From NCBI GenBank assembly GCA_021787395.1, contig JAJYLZ010000004.1, forward strand, positions 1 through 64,000: a DNA stretch of 64,000 nucleotides, in the 5' to 3' direction. Below, in pieces: positions 1 through 8,899 of this stretch (its first letter is position 1; every line of letters begins with the position of its first letter). The DNA is from Chloroflexota bacterium. GTDB taxonomy: Bacteria > Chloroflexota > Limnocylindria > Limnocylindrales > CSP1-4. The notes below the pieces were generated by a model. The model did not search any database and had not been told where the DNA came from. It was given only the letters and a program-made list of their open reading frames with translations. The position numbers and the translations under genes were made by a program.

Positions 1-162
1 ACCGGGTCCGTCTTCGAGGCCTGGGACCGCTGCGCGCCGATCGTCGCGGGGGAGCGCGCGCGGACCGCGACGCCGCAGAAGTACGCCGCCTTCGAGCGCC
101 TGGTGGGGCTGCTGGAGAGGCACCTCGCCGAGCACGGCACAGCGCGGCCGGGTTCGGGCTGA
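1..162 (+). CDS. 3' end of an unidentified gene (possible FGGY-type sugar kinase)
   Basis: Open reading frame entering from the left edge in frame 1 and ending at TGA 160-162. Only 53 codons are visible. The tail (FEAWDRCAPIVAGERARTAT followed by a YAAFERLVGLLERHL segment) has the form of an FGGY carbohydrate kinase C-terminus, where a Tyr-rich helix ends the protein. That is a weak inference from pattern only, since no catalytic motif lies in view. The next gene (286-1566) runs in the opposite direction, so this gene ends alone. No terminator hairpin was obvious in the 120 bases after it. Confidence 0.45.
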   Translation, partial: TGSVFEAWDRCAPIVAGERARTATPQKYAAFERLVGLLERHLAEHGTARPGSG

Positions 163-285
163 GGGGTCTCCTCGCGATCGGCCGTCGGCGGGTCCCTGCC
201 GGCATGGCGCCCGAGGCACGAGCGGATCGCCGCGGATGGCCGCGGAGGGCGGATGGCCACCCAGGCGGGCGCCGCCCAGCGGGCC

Positions 286-1566
286 TCAGCCCGGCCGCAC
301 CGCCCCGTGCTCCACGGTCAGCGCCACCACGTCTGCAGCGGGAACGTCCCGCGACGCCATCCCCCGCTGGACCGCCAGCGCCGCGGCCGCGCCCATCGCC
401 TGGCCCATCGCCATGCAGGTGCACTGGGCGCGGATCCCCGCGAACGCGATCCGGTTGGCGGACACGTTCCGCCCCGCCACGGTGATCCGGCGCGAGCCCT
501 TCGGGACCAGCGCCCGGAACGGGACCGTGGGGATGGCATCCGGGTCGTCGATGAACGACACCTCGCAGCCGATCGCCTGGCTGTGCAGGTCGATGTAGTT
601 GTACGCGTTGCAGACGGCGTCGTCGAAGCGTGTCGCCCGCACGAAGTCGTCCTTGACCACCGTGTACTCGCCCACCGTGTGGTACGTCTCTCGGGCCAGC
701 GTGAACGGGGCCATGTAGCGGATCGAGGCGCGCTCGGCGCCCGGGACCTGCTCGCGCACGAAGCGGAACATCCGCAGCATCCGCTCGCGGCCCTCAATGT
801 TCGCCCACGTCTGCCCGTCGGCGTCGGAGGTGTCGGCGTCGTAGATGTGGGTGGCGTTGTGGCCGCCGTGGCGCAGGTAGTAGATGAACGGCTCCATGTT
901 GGCGTACGCCCAGTCGCCCTTCTTGAGCGTGCCGTCGCGCATCGCCTCCTCGTAGATGGCCTGGACCTCCTCCTTCCAGACCTGCTCGTACTCGATGCCG
1001 CCGATCTGGTACTGGAGGGTGCCCGGCTGGCTCACCTTGGAGCGCGTGGTCCGCAGGCCGAGCGCCCGGACCGCGTCGGAGTCGCCCGACGCGTCGATCA
1101 GCTCCCGGCAGCGGGTGGTCCGCCGGACCCCGCGCCCCCGCGAGACCACCTCCCACCAGTCGCCGTCGGCGCGGACCTCGTCCACGAACTCGTGGTAGTG
1201 GAGGATCACGCCGGCCTCGACCGCCGCCGCCTCGGCGAGCGCCGCGTAGACGGGCACGTTGATGTAGGAGTAGTAGCCCGGCGTCTCGACCGGGCGGCGC
1301 TGGCGGTAGTCGGGGACCGGGAGGCCCTCGACCTCCTTCGACCGCGTGTGCAGCTCCCACGGGATGCCCTGGACCACCGGGCCGGTCTTGGTGAAGAAGT
1401 GGTTCGGCATCCACACGCCGCCCGCGGTCATGGTGCCGCCCAGCATCGTGCCGGCCTCGATCACCGCCGTGGTCACGCCGGCCCGCGCCGCCTGGATGGC
1501 CGCGATGTGCCCGGCCGTCCCGCCGCCCACGACCAGGACGTCCACGCTCTCCGCGATCTGCTTCAT
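286..1566 (-). CDS. FAD-dependent oxidoreductase (FAD_oxidored family)
   Basis: A 426-aa flavoprotein. The N-terminus carries a Rossmann dinucleotide-binding motif (VLVVGGGTAG, residues 9-18) followed by an acidic residue at the end of the second strand (AVIEAG), typical of FAD binding. The GGTMTAGGV segment and the C-terminal GRNVSANRIAF...GIRAQ region fit the PF12831 FAD-dependent oxidoreductase family, which often acts on organic acids or sugars. The substrate cannot be read from the sequence. It is a single-gene unit; the ATG at 1566 starts the conserved beta strand within a few residues. No signal peptide or membrane segment is seen, so it is probably cytoplasmic. Confidence 0.85.
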   Translation of the reverse strand: MKQIAESVDVLVVGGGTAGHIAAIQAARAGVTTAVIEAGTMLGGTMTAGGVWMPNHFFTKTGPVVQGIPWELHTRSKEVEGLPVPDYRQRRPVETPGYYSYINVPVYAALAEAAAVEAGVILHYHEFVDEVRADGDWWEVVSRGRGVRRTTRCRELIDASGDSDAVRALGLRTTRSKVSQPGTLQYQIGGIEYEQVWKEEVQAIYEEAMRDGTLKKGDWAYANMEPFIYYLRHGGHNATHIYDADTSDADGQTWANIEGRERMLRMFRFVREQVPGAERASIRYMAPFTLARETYHTVGEYTVVKDDFVRATRFDDAVCNAYNYIDLHSQAIGCEVSFIDDPDAIPTVPFRALVPKGSRRITVAGRNVSANRIAFAGIRAQCTCMAMGQAMGAAAALAVQRGMASRDVPAADVVALTVEHGAVRPG

Positions 1567-1796
1567 GCGGCCATTCTCGCAGCCCGTGGGCCCGGCGATG
1601 CGCGCCGCTCGATGAGCGCGGAGGCCGACATGCCGCGAAGCGAGCCCGGTGCGGCGGGAGTGCCGGCGCGAGGGATCGCCCGCGGCGTCGACGGCCGGGT
1701 TCTGCCAAATGATCGCGTGGCGGTCGCTATCCGCGAACGAGTGCGCCTCCGCGGCGACCCGCGCCTGCTTCGCCGCACGCCTGCCGCAGGCTCCCC

Positions 1797-1957
1797 TTGC
1801 AGATGCTCGCCACGCGGCCGCTATCCGAAAAGGCTCTGGACAAGGGCCGCACCACGGTCATCTGCAACTGATCCGCCCGGATCCGGACGCAGATGCTCGC
1901 CCCGTGGACCGCTGACCGAACCGCATCGCGCAAGGACCGCACAGCGAGCATCTGCAA
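1797..1957. repeat. Two tandem ~70-bp imperfect inverted-repeat units
   Basis: The gene-free stretch 1567-2045 holds two related units (1797-1867 and 1888-1957) 91 bp apart. Each begins with GCAGATGCTCGC and ends with a form of GCGAGCATCTGC or TCATCTGCAA, so each can fold into a long hairpin. Their inner parts also match (CGCTATCCGAA/CGCTGACCGAA; CAAGGGCCGCAC/CAAGGACCGCAC). Three further short copies of GGCGATACGGG lie at about 1975-2030. No coding potential is evident. They may be REP-like repeats or a structured element between convergent transcripts; no function can be assigned. Confidence 0.6.
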
Positions 1958-2045
1958 GAGACCACCCCGCGCCGGGCGATACGGGGCCGCGGCGATACGG
2001 GGCCGGGGCGGCCGAGGCGATACGGGAGCTACAGCCGCCGAGGCG

Positions 2046-3302
2046 TCAGCCCCCGAACAGCGCCTGCACCTCGCGGAGGGCGGCGGCCAGCGCGTCGATG
2101 TCGGCCGGCGTGTTGTAGACGCCGAACGAGGCCCGGGCCGTCGCCGACAGGTCCAGCCGCTCGTGCAGCGGCATCGTGCAGTGGTGGCCGGCGCGGATCG
2201 CCACGCCGAAGCGGTCCAGCACCTGCGCGACGTCGTGCGGGTGGACCCCCGGCAGGTTGAACGACACGACGCCGCCGCGCTGGTCCGCCGCCGGGCCGTA
2301 CAGCTCGATCCCCGGCACCTCGCGCGGCAGGACGTCGAGGGCGTAGGCCACCAGCTCCTGCTCGTGCGCGCGGACGCGGTCCATGCCCAGTGCCATCAGG
2401 TAGTCGGCCGCCGCGCCGAGGCCGATCGCCGCCGAGATGTCCGGCGTGCCCGCCTCGAACTTCCAGGGGATGTCGTTCCACTCCGAGCGGCGGAGGTGCA
2501 CCTCCCGGATCATGTCGCCGCCGCCCAGGAAGGGCGGCATCGACTCGAGCAGCTCGCGGCGCGCCCAGAGAACGCCCGAGCCGGTCGGGCCCATCGCCTT
2601 GTGGCCCGAGAAGCTGTAGAAGTCGGCACCGATCGCCCCGATGTCCACCGGCATGTGCGGCACGGCCTGCGCCCCGTCGATCGAGACCAGCGCGCCCGCC
2701 TCGTGGGCCCTGCGGGTCATCTCCTCGACCGGGTTGACGGTGCCCAGCATGTTCGAAACGTGGGTGAACGACACCAGCTTGGGCTTGAGGCGCAGCAGCA
2801 CCTCGAACACGTCCTGGCGCAGGACGCCGTCGTCGTCGATCGGGATGAACTCGAGGTCGGCGTCCTTCTCCTGGGCCAGGATCTGCCACGGCACGAGGTT
2901 GGAGTGGTGCTCCATCTCGGTCAGCACGATCACGTCGCCGCGGCCGATGTGGCGGCGGCCCCACGAGTAGGCGATGAGGTTCAGGCTCTCGGTCGCGTTG
3001 CGCGTCCAGACGATCGTGTGCGGGTCGGACACCCCGATCAGCCGGGCGACCTTGACGCGGGCTCCCTCGTAGTCGGCGGTCGCCCGCTCCGAGAGCGCGT
3101 AGATGCCGCGGTGGACGTTCGCGTTGTCGCGCCGGTAGTAGTCGTCCATCGCCCGCAGGACCGAGGTCGGCTTCTGGGAGGTGGCGGCCGAGTCCAGGTA
3201 GACCAGCGGGTGCCCGCGCACCTCCTGGTCGAGGATCGGGAAGTCGGCCCGGAGCGCGACCGGGTCGAGAGGGGAGGCGACCGGGCGCGTCTCGGTGGTC
3301 AT
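2046..3302 (-). CDS. sufS: Cysteine desulfurase SufS
   Basis: A 418-aa PLP enzyme that takes sulfur from cysteine for iron-sulfur cluster assembly. The class V aminotransferase fold is clear: LDSAATSQKP near residue 37, the PLP-lysine motif SFSGHKAMGPTG around residue 230, and the catalytic cysteine in RAGHHCTMPLHE near residue 370. Length is normal for group II (SufS-type) desulfurases. It lies 9 bp downstream of sufC on the same strand and is the last gene of the Rrf2-sufC-sufS unit. SufB, SufD and SufU are not adjacent, so the remaining parts of the machinery must lie elsewhere. Confidence 0.95.
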   Translation of the reverse strand: MTTETRPVASPLDPVALRADFPILDQEVRGHPLVYLDSAATSQKPTSVLRAMDDYYRRDNANVHRGIYALSERATADYEGARVKVARLIGVSDPHTIVWTRNATESLNLIAYSWGRRHIGRGDVIVLTEMEHHSNLVPWQILAQEKDADLEFIPIDDDGVLRQDVFEVLLRLKPKLVSFTHVSNMLGTVNPVEEMTRRAHEAGALVSIDGAQAVPHMPVDIGAIGADFYSFSGHKAMGPTGSGVLWARRELLESMPPFLGGGDMIREVHLRRSEWNDIPWKFEAGTPDISAAIGLGAAADYLMALGMDRVRAHEQELVAYALDVLPREVPGIELYGPAADQRGGVVSFNLPGVHPHDVAQVLDRFGVAIRAGHHCTMPLHERLDLSATARASFGVYNTPADIDALAAALREVQALFGG

Positions 3303-3311
3303 CGGGGTCCC

Positions 3312-4193
<882 letters not shown>

Positions 4194-4262
4194 GAAGGTT
4201 GCTCCTGGTGGTTCGCGGTGCGCCGGGGGCGCGGCGTCGGCGGGTGAAGTGGCGTCCTCGAC

Positions 4263-4787
4263 CTACGCGAGCCCAGCCGGGGACGCGGCCGGCTCGCGCG
4301 GGTCGAGGACGATGTGGCGGACCGGGACGAGATCCGCCAGGGTGAGTGAATCGAGGGTGTCCGCGATGGCGTCGCGCACCTTCACCCAGAGCAGGTTGAC
4401 GGTGCACCGCGCCGAGCGGGCGCAGGCGGCGTGGTCGGGGTCGTCCGACGCGCAGAACATCGGGGCGAGCGGCCCCTCCAGCGCCCGGAGCACCTCGCCC
4501 ATCCGGATCTCCGAGGGCGGAGCCGTGAGCTGATAGCCGCCGCGGGCGCCGCGGGTCGCGGTGACCAGGCCCGCCTCGCGGAGGCTCGTCACCAGCTGCT
4601 CCAGGTAGGCGCGCGGCAGCTCCTCGTCCAGGGCGATCTCGGACAGGCTTGCAGGCCCCTCGCCGTAGCGCCGCCCGAGCTGCACCATCAGGCGGACGCC
4701 GTACTCGCCCTTCGTGGAGAAGGCGACGGCCCCGGTGCCGTGGTGCTTGGTGCGGTGGGAGCTGGAGGCGGAGACGGAGGCGGTCAG
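4263..4787 (-). CDS. Rrf2-family transcriptional regulator of the suf genes (SufR/IscR-like)
   Basis: Winged-HTH regulator with a three-cysteine cluster (CASDDPDHAAC...C) in the C-terminal half, as in Fe-S-sensing Rrf2 proteins, and the hallmark segment STKGEYGVRLM...LEQLVTSLREAGLV..RGARGGYQL. The first canonical start, ATG 4688, would cut off the first helix (STKGEYGVRL). The frame stays open upstream, with no ATG, GTG or TTG. A CTG at 4787 is preceded by a GAGGA Shine-Dalgarno 7 nt away and is my preferred start (174 aa); this is an inference. The gene heads sufC-sufS and probably controls the operon and itself. Confidence 0.8.
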   Translation of the reverse strand: MTASVSASSSHRTKHHGTGAVAFSTKGEYGVRLMVQLGRRYGEGPASLSEIALDEELPRAYLEQLVTSLREAGLVTATRGARGGYQLTAPPSEIRMGEVLRALEGPLAPMFCASDDPDHAACARSARCTVNLLWVKVRDAIADTLDSLTLADLVPVRHIVLDPREPAASPAGLA

Positions 4788-4943
4788 GGGACGATCCTCG
4801 ATTGTTGCGGGCGTCAGGGCGGCAGATGTCGTCGGTGCCGTTGAGCCGGATCGCCGGCCCGCGGAGGGCCGGCCTTCCCGGCGGCCCGACCAGCCGGAGT
4901 TCCCCAGGGGGACGCCCGCGGTGAGAGGGCCACCGCGCCGGTG

Positions 4944-4968
4944 AATTCCGACTTGTCGGGTCGGGATT
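4944..4968. promoter_or_regulatory. Palindromic operator candidate for the Rrf2 regulator
   Basis: A 25-bp imperfect palindrome: AATTCCGAC and GTCGGGATT arms (one mismatch) around TTGTCGG, with an inner perfect CCGAC-TT-GTCGG at 4948-4959. It lies just downstream of the -10 element of the suf promoter, overlapping the expected transcription start. An Rrf2 protein bound there would block transcription, so negative autoregulation is inferred. Confidence 0.6.
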
Positions 4969-4969
4969 G

Positions 4970-4999
4970 AGCATAATCCTTCGCGCGCGAGGTCGTCAA
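4970..4999 (-). promoter_or_regulatory. Sigma70-type promoter of the Rrf2-sufC-sufS operon
   Basis: Read on the minus strand: -35 TTGACG (4999-4994), 18-bp spacer, -10 TATGCT (4975-4970). This is the best promoter match seen in the window. The -35 hexamer lies inside the 14-bp target duplication of the casposon (4995-5008), so the element inserted directly upstream of, and partly within, the promoter while preserving the hexamer. Confidence 0.6.
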
Positions 5000-5008
5000 C
5001 GAGGCCCG
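4995..5008. repeat. Left 14-bp target-site duplication of the casposon
   Basis: GTCAACGAGGCCCG, identical to 22935-22948. It directly abuts the left terminal inverted repeat. Published casposons make 14-15-bp target duplications, so the length fits. One flanking base (C at 4994 and 22934) is shared, so 15 bp is also possible. Confidence 0.85.
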
Positions 5009-5046
5009 GGGGTAGTAGATAAGGGGGTCAGAAGTTGCCGCTGGCC
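5009..5046 (+). repeat. Left terminal inverted repeat of the casposon
   Basis: Begins GGGGTAGTAGATAAGG and continues through CAGAAGTTGCCGC-TGGCC. The reverse complement of 22896-22934 matches for the first 17 bases, differs at 4 positions in the middle, then matches for another 13 and, after a 1-base gap, 5 more. Confidence 0.85.
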
Positions 5047-5083
5047 AGGGCGCGACTCGACCTTAGGCGAGTCGTGGCCCTGG
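5045..5083. terminator. Strong hairpin, likely terminator of the 6545-5092 operon
   Basis: Stem CCAGGGC + CGACTCG pairs with CGAGTCG + GCCCTGG around an 8-base loop, 9 bases after the stop codon of the minus-strand gene 5092-6135. There is no clear T tract. It also lies directly inside the left element terminus, where it would insulate cargo transcription from the neighbouring suf promoter. Confidence 0.55.
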
Positions 5084-5091
5084 GCTGATCG

Positions 5092-6135
5092 TCACTGACA
5101 GGTGTACTGGGTGAGTACGTGGCCGGCGCCGTCGCCGGTGAAGGTGCAGACGTAGGACCGGCCGCCATAGGGCACGTGGAACGTCACGATCCAGTCACCC
5201 GGCTGAGCGGCCGGCGCCACCGTGAACGACGAGTCGATCGTCAGGACCCCGCTGGAGTCCTCGTGGGCCGCGAGGAACGCGTCGGCCGTGCCGTAGACGC
5301 CGCCACGGCTGCCCGATGTGTACCCCGGGCCAGCGTGGAGGACGAGCGCGACGATGATCGCCACCGAGATCAGCAGAAGCCAGTCGCCCAGCCGCATGAA
5401 CCCGAGGCTCAGTATCCGGACCGGGACGCGGTTCAGCGCAAGTCGCAGGGCGTTGACGGGCCGGAGCGGGAGGCCGAGGACTTGGAGCACCAGTCGTACT
5501 CGATAGACGGCATCCACGCCGAGCGTGCGCCCCACCCACGAGTCCTCGGCCGACCGCAGGGGAATGGCGTTGAGCGATGGAATGTCGTCGGAAGCGAGCA
5601 TCATCGGGAAGGGGTTGGCGGACTGACTCTGGGGGAGCCGGCTTCGGAAGGCACTTGCCCGTCGCGTGGCCAGTTCGCTCCATTGGGCCTGTCTCTCGGT
5701 GCCTTCGGCTGCCGCGCCGCGCGCGAGGCCGACCGCTACGGCCCCGTAGTCGGCCGCGAGGCCGGCCGAGAACCAGGCCGACCCCGCGTCGCCGCGAATC
5801 GAGTGGTGTGCCGCAGCCTCGGCGAACGCTGCGGCCAAGTACGCCGCGGCAGCCGAGGAGGTCGGTGACGCTGCTTCCTTGATGGCCCGATTGGCCCACT
5901 TCGCGCGGTGGTCCAGGGTGGAGTCCGCTTGGATCTCCTCCCCAGCCAGCAGCGCACGGCCACGCGCGAGACGGTCCCGAGCTCGTGGATCGGTCGGGTA
6001 GCGTGCTTCGTAGAGGTTCAGGACCCGCTCCCCGCAACCGACCGCCCATTGGGCTGCGATCGACGGGTCGCTCGCCGGCCCGGGTTGGTTGGCCGCGGCC
6101 ATGAGCTTCGCAGCCGAGCTGAAGTCATGACTCAC
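5092..6135 (-). CDS. Imm5-like domain protein with one membrane segment
   Basis: A 347-aa protein. Residues ~25-170 (AAQWAVGCGERVLNLYEARY...DPRARDRLARGRALLAGE) resemble the Imm5 family of putative immunity proteins, all-alpha and alanine-rich, found next to polymorphic toxins. A single hydrophobic segment (LLLISVAIIVALVLHAG, about residues 253-270) is followed by a ~75-aa C-terminal domain with two cysteines. Domain order suggests the Imm5-like part is cytoplasmic and the tail exported. It overlaps the upstream gene by ATGA, so the two are co-translated. It is the first gene inside the left end of the casposon. No cognate toxin was recognised; function is unknown. Confidence 0.65.
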   Translation of the reverse strand: MSHDFSSAAKLMAAANQPGPASDPSIAAQWAVGCGERVLNLYEARYPTDPRARDRLARGRALLAGEEIQADSTLDHRAKWANRAIKEAASPTSSAAAAYLAAAFAEAAAHHSIRGDAGSAWFSAGLAADYGAVAVGLARGAAAEGTERQAQWSELATRRASAFRSRLPQSQSANPFPMMLASDDIPSLNAIPLRSAEDSWVGRTLGVDAVYRVRLVLQVLGLPLRPVNALRLALNRVPVRILSLGFMRLGDWLLLISVAIIVALVLHAGPGYTSGSRGGVYGTADAFLAAHEDSSGVLTIDSSFTVAPAAQPGDWIVTFHVPYGGRSYVCTFTGDGAGHVLTQYTCQ

Positions 6136-6545
6136 TCCCGGATCTCCTCGGGCACTCGTGCCCGCAAGCGGGGGAGGAACACCGGGCCGACGGTCCAGAC
6201 CCCGACGTCCTCCGGGTTCACGTGGCGCATGGCGTTGACCGATGTCACCCGAGCAGCGAGCCCGAGCGATCCGAGGGCGCCCTTCGCCGCCGCCTCGAAG
6301 GGCCGGCTGCTCTCGCTCGCGGCGAACCTGGCCCAGACGGCGACGCTGCCATCGGCCCGGACCCGCGCGCTCGTCGAGCCCGGCAGCCCGGCCAGCCGGT
6401 CGCGGAGGGCCGTGAGGAGCGCCAGGGGGACGTCGGTGCTGCCCGTGTCCGCCAGGCGCAAGCCGAGGAAGCGAAGGCTCCAGTTCGGGCGCGGGCCCCG
6501 CGGCGGGCGCCGGGTCCGCAGGGAGGGGGCGGACAGCTGCGGCAT
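6132..6545 (-). CDS. Hypothetical protein, casposon cargo
   Basis: About 137 aa when started at ATG 6545 (an open frame continues further upstream, but that part is Arg/Gly-rich and looks non-coding). The protein has an alternating alanine-rich pattern with a segment SARVRADGSVAVWARFAAS in the middle. No family was recognised. The stop codon overlaps the start of the Imm5-like gene (ATGA), implying translational coupling and a shared function. Confidence 0.5.
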   Translation of the reverse strand: MPQLSAPSLRTRRPPRGPRPNWSLRFLGLRLADTGSTDVPLALLTALRDRLAGLPGSTSARVRADGSVAVWARFAASESSRPFEAAAKGALGSLGLAARVTSVNAMRHVNPEDVGVWTVGPVFLPRLRARVPEEIRE

Positions 6546-6780
6546 CTCCCTCTGCCTCCTATCGCACCCGGCGGGAGCACCGTGCCGTCCTCGGAGGCGT
6601 CGGCCGGTTGCTGCGCCGTCGTCGAGCCGGGACTCTCGGGCGCTCTGGATAGGTGCGCGGTGCCACCCGCATGACGAGTGTAGATGCGGAGACCCAACGG
6701 GCGACATCTCGCCGGCCTATCAAATTACGCCGCAATGCCTCTCCCGAGAGAAGGTCCGGAAGCTGCCGCTGCGCGACGAT

Positions 6781-7344
6781 CTAGTCGGACGGCCCGCCCG
6801 CCCCAGGGGCCGCCCCCCGCGGGGCCGGCCGGCCCGCGTCGGCGACCACCGTGGCCGCCCGGTCGGCGAAGGCGGCCGCGCTCTGGCGGTCCCGCAGGGC
6901 GATCGGGAGCCGGATACGATCGCCGGCGCAGTTGGTGATCGACACCTCGGCGACTCGGGCCGAGGCGATGAGGATGGCGCCCAGCACGGCGCCGAATCCG
7001 CCGAGGGAGAGGGCCGGCAGCTGGGACCCGCTCGAGCTCCCCCATACACCGAACGCCAGCAGGGCGGCCCCGACCGCGAGGAAGAACGCGCCGACGACGG
7101 CCGGCAGGGCCCGGACGCGGACGCCCACGGCGATCGCCGCGACGCTGTGCACCGGGAACGTCACCTTCGTGTAGCCGGCGGAGATGAGCCCGAGCAGGGT
7201 TCCCGGGCGTCGCGCCACGATCCGTCGGTCGGTGGCGAGGAGCCTGAGCCGCCCCCGGCCGAGGAGGCTCGACGTCCTCATGTCCGCCTGGGCCCCGACC
7301 CTCTCGTCCGGTGCCAGGTCGATCCAGACCCGATCCGGGTCCAT
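6781..7344 (-). CDS. Membrane protein with PH-like N-terminal domain (hypothetical)
   Basis: A 187-aa protein. The N-terminal ~60 residues (GRGRLRLLATDRRIVARRPG...YTKVTFPVHSVAAI) resemble bacterial PH-like domains (short strands with an R-RL--TDRRI pattern). Two hydrophobic segments follow (about residues 80-105 and 112-130), then a ~50-aa cytoplasmic tail. Function unknown. It precedes 6545-5092 on the same strand at a distance of 235 bp, so it may be a separate transcript. The 6546-6780 gap shows nothing recognisable. Confidence 0.6.
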   Translation of the reverse strand: MDPDRVWIDLAPDERVGAQADMRTSSLLGRGRLRLLATDRRIVARRPGTLLGLISAGYTKVTFPVHSVAAIAVGVRVRALPAVVGAFFLAVGAALLAFGVWGSSSGSQLPALSLGGFGAVLGAILIASARVAEVSITNCAGDRIRLPIALRDRQSAAAFADRAATVVADAGRPAPRGAAPGAGGPSD

Positions 7345-7954
7345 CGCGCTCCTCCTGCTGCGGGGCTGCCCTCGCGGTGCCCACAGTGTCCTACAGCACC
7401 GGCGACGGTGCGGACGACCCGGTCCTGCGATAAGCGGCAGCTAATGCGCTGCAACGCCGCTCGCGATGACAGCACGGCCCTAAGAGGTGACCGTGAAGCC
7501 TCCCGCGCCCACCAGGCGCATGTCGCAGGTGCCGGGCCCGATCTGCGCGAGGAAACGGGGGCCGAACTGCCCGCCATAAGCGGCGCATACGTCTTCCTGT
7601 GGACACTTGGTGTCTGCGCGCACCGATTTGGGTCCCATCCGGCTCACGTGGGTGCCGAACGGCACTCCCGCGCCACCGGGCTCCGGTGCGAGGCTCGGCG
7701 CCATACGGCGGGGGGCGCTGACGTGCGGTCCGTGATCTCGGTCGCCAGGGACCGCACCGAGCCACTGGCGAGACCGATCCGCCCCTAACCTGCGCAGGCG
7801 CGCCCGAGCCCAGGGCGTTGGCCAGGTAACCCACGTCCCCCTAGCCACCCCCAACTCCCGCCATGTTGTCTGCGCGCGCCCCCCTCCGGGGGCCAATGTC
7901 CGATGTGCGCCTGATAAGCGCACACCCGATCTGTCTCGGGAGGGAGCACCAATC
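7345..7954. other. 610-bp gene-free leader of the exported-protein gene, with a repeated element
   Basis: No convincing gene. Bases ~7595-7780 share interrupted similarity with 22998-23166 upstream of another exported-protein gene, including a perfect 32-bp match at 7749-7780. A GGGAGGGA ribosome-binding site stands at 7938-7945 for the GTG start at 7955. Confidence 0.6.
7749..7780 (+). repeat. 32-bp interspersed leader element, copy 1
   Basis: Starts GGACCGCACCGAGCCACTGG and ends GAGACCGATCC. Identical to 23135-23166 and, with changes, to the complement of 28149-28179 (15-bp perfect core CGAGCCACTGGCGAG). Every copy lies upstream of a gene for an exported or membrane protein and reads in that gene's direction. 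Confidence 0.7.
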
Positions 7955-8899
7955 GTGCGAATGCGACTTACGTCCATGCTCGCCACCGCGATGCTGGTGG
8001 CGTCGACGATGATCGTCGTCACCGCGGGTGCCGCGTCGGCCGATGTCACGCGGTATCAGCTGGAGACGGCGACGTTCACCGCGACCCAGCCCGCGGGCCA
8101 AGTCGGGCAGTGGGTCTCAGTGTGGACCCACAACTTCGTCGTCACGGTCAACCCATGCGACGACACGTTCAGCGGCACAGCCAAGCAGTTCTATCCGAAC
8201 GGGACCTTCTACGCAGACGAGACCGTGACCGGAACGCTCGGTGCGAGCTCGATCAGCATGACAGTGGTTCGAACCGTCGATCCCGTCACCTGGACGCTGA
8301 CCAACGCGCTCTACGACCCCTTCATCAACCTCGCCACGACCGACCCGGCAGTGAACTTCCCGGTCGAGTTCAAGGTGACCCACCCGGTCATCACGGGCAC
8401 CTCAAGCTACAAGAACCACGGCCAGTACGTGAAGGAGCAGGGCGGCGGGGACGACGCTGCCCACTCGTGCATCGGGATGCCGATCACGAACACGGTCTAC
8501 CAATGGAGCCAGAACGGCACGGTCGACTCGAGCTCTATGGCCGGCACCGACGTGGCACTGCCGATGGCGGGCACCTACCGGATCGATGTGATCGGTGACT
8601 GGCAGGGCGCCGGCGCCGCCGACACAATGGACCTCGTCGATGCTGAGTACCTCACCAGCGACGCCTGGGCCACGGTGCGGTCGCCGAACATCGACCAGGG
8701 CGATCTCCAGATCAACGGGCAGTTCGTGGACTGGGGCGCGTACAGTCCCTACCACGCCTACACGCTGGCGATGTCCCTTTCGGGAACCGTCAACCTCGGC
8801 GTCTTCGACGGAGATTGGACGACCAACACGAAGAATTCCGCCTGGTACACGGACAACGTAGGCTCGCTGTACTTCACGATCACCTACGTCGGCCCGTAA
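7955..8899 (+). CDS. Exported beta-rich protein, casposon cargo (hypothetical)
   Basis: A 314-aa protein starting at GTG 7955 with a GGGAGGGA ribosome-binding site. A clear signal peptide (basic start, hydrophobic core, cleavage after AGAASA near residue 29) is followed by a Thr/Ser/Asp-rich mature part with the alternating pattern of a beta-sandwich. Two cysteines (CDDTF and CIGMP) may form a disulfide. No family was recognised. It converges with cas1, overlapping its 3' end by 20 bp. An equivalent arrangement (leader repeat, exported protein, cas1 tail on the opposite strand) recurs at 23135-24475, so this is probably a cargo slot next to cas1. Confidence 0.7.
   Translation: MRMRLTSMLATAMLVASTMIVVTAGAASADVTRYQLETATFTATQPAGQVGQWVSVWTHNFVVTVNPCDDTFSGTAKQFYPNGTFYADETVTGTLGASSISMTVVRTVDPVTWTLTNALYDPFINLATTDPAVNFPVEFKVTHPVITGTSSYKNHGQYVKEQGGGDDAAHSCIGMPITNTVYQWSQNGTVDSSSMAGTDVALPMAGTYRIDVIGDWQGAGAADTMDLVDAEYLTSDAWATVRSPNIDQGDLQINGQFVDWGAYSPYHAYTLAMSLSGTVNLGVFDGDWTTNTKNSAWYTDNVGSLYFTITYVGP

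Noticed and set aside
253-2118. Long plus-strand open frame (621 codons)
   Set aside because: Antisense shadow of the FAD oxidoreductase gene; composition is Arg/Val/Asp-rich with no domain.
7391-7834. Minus-strand open frames in the 7.4-7.9 kb gap
   Set aside because: No ribosome-binding sites or domains; the region is better explained as a conserved leader.
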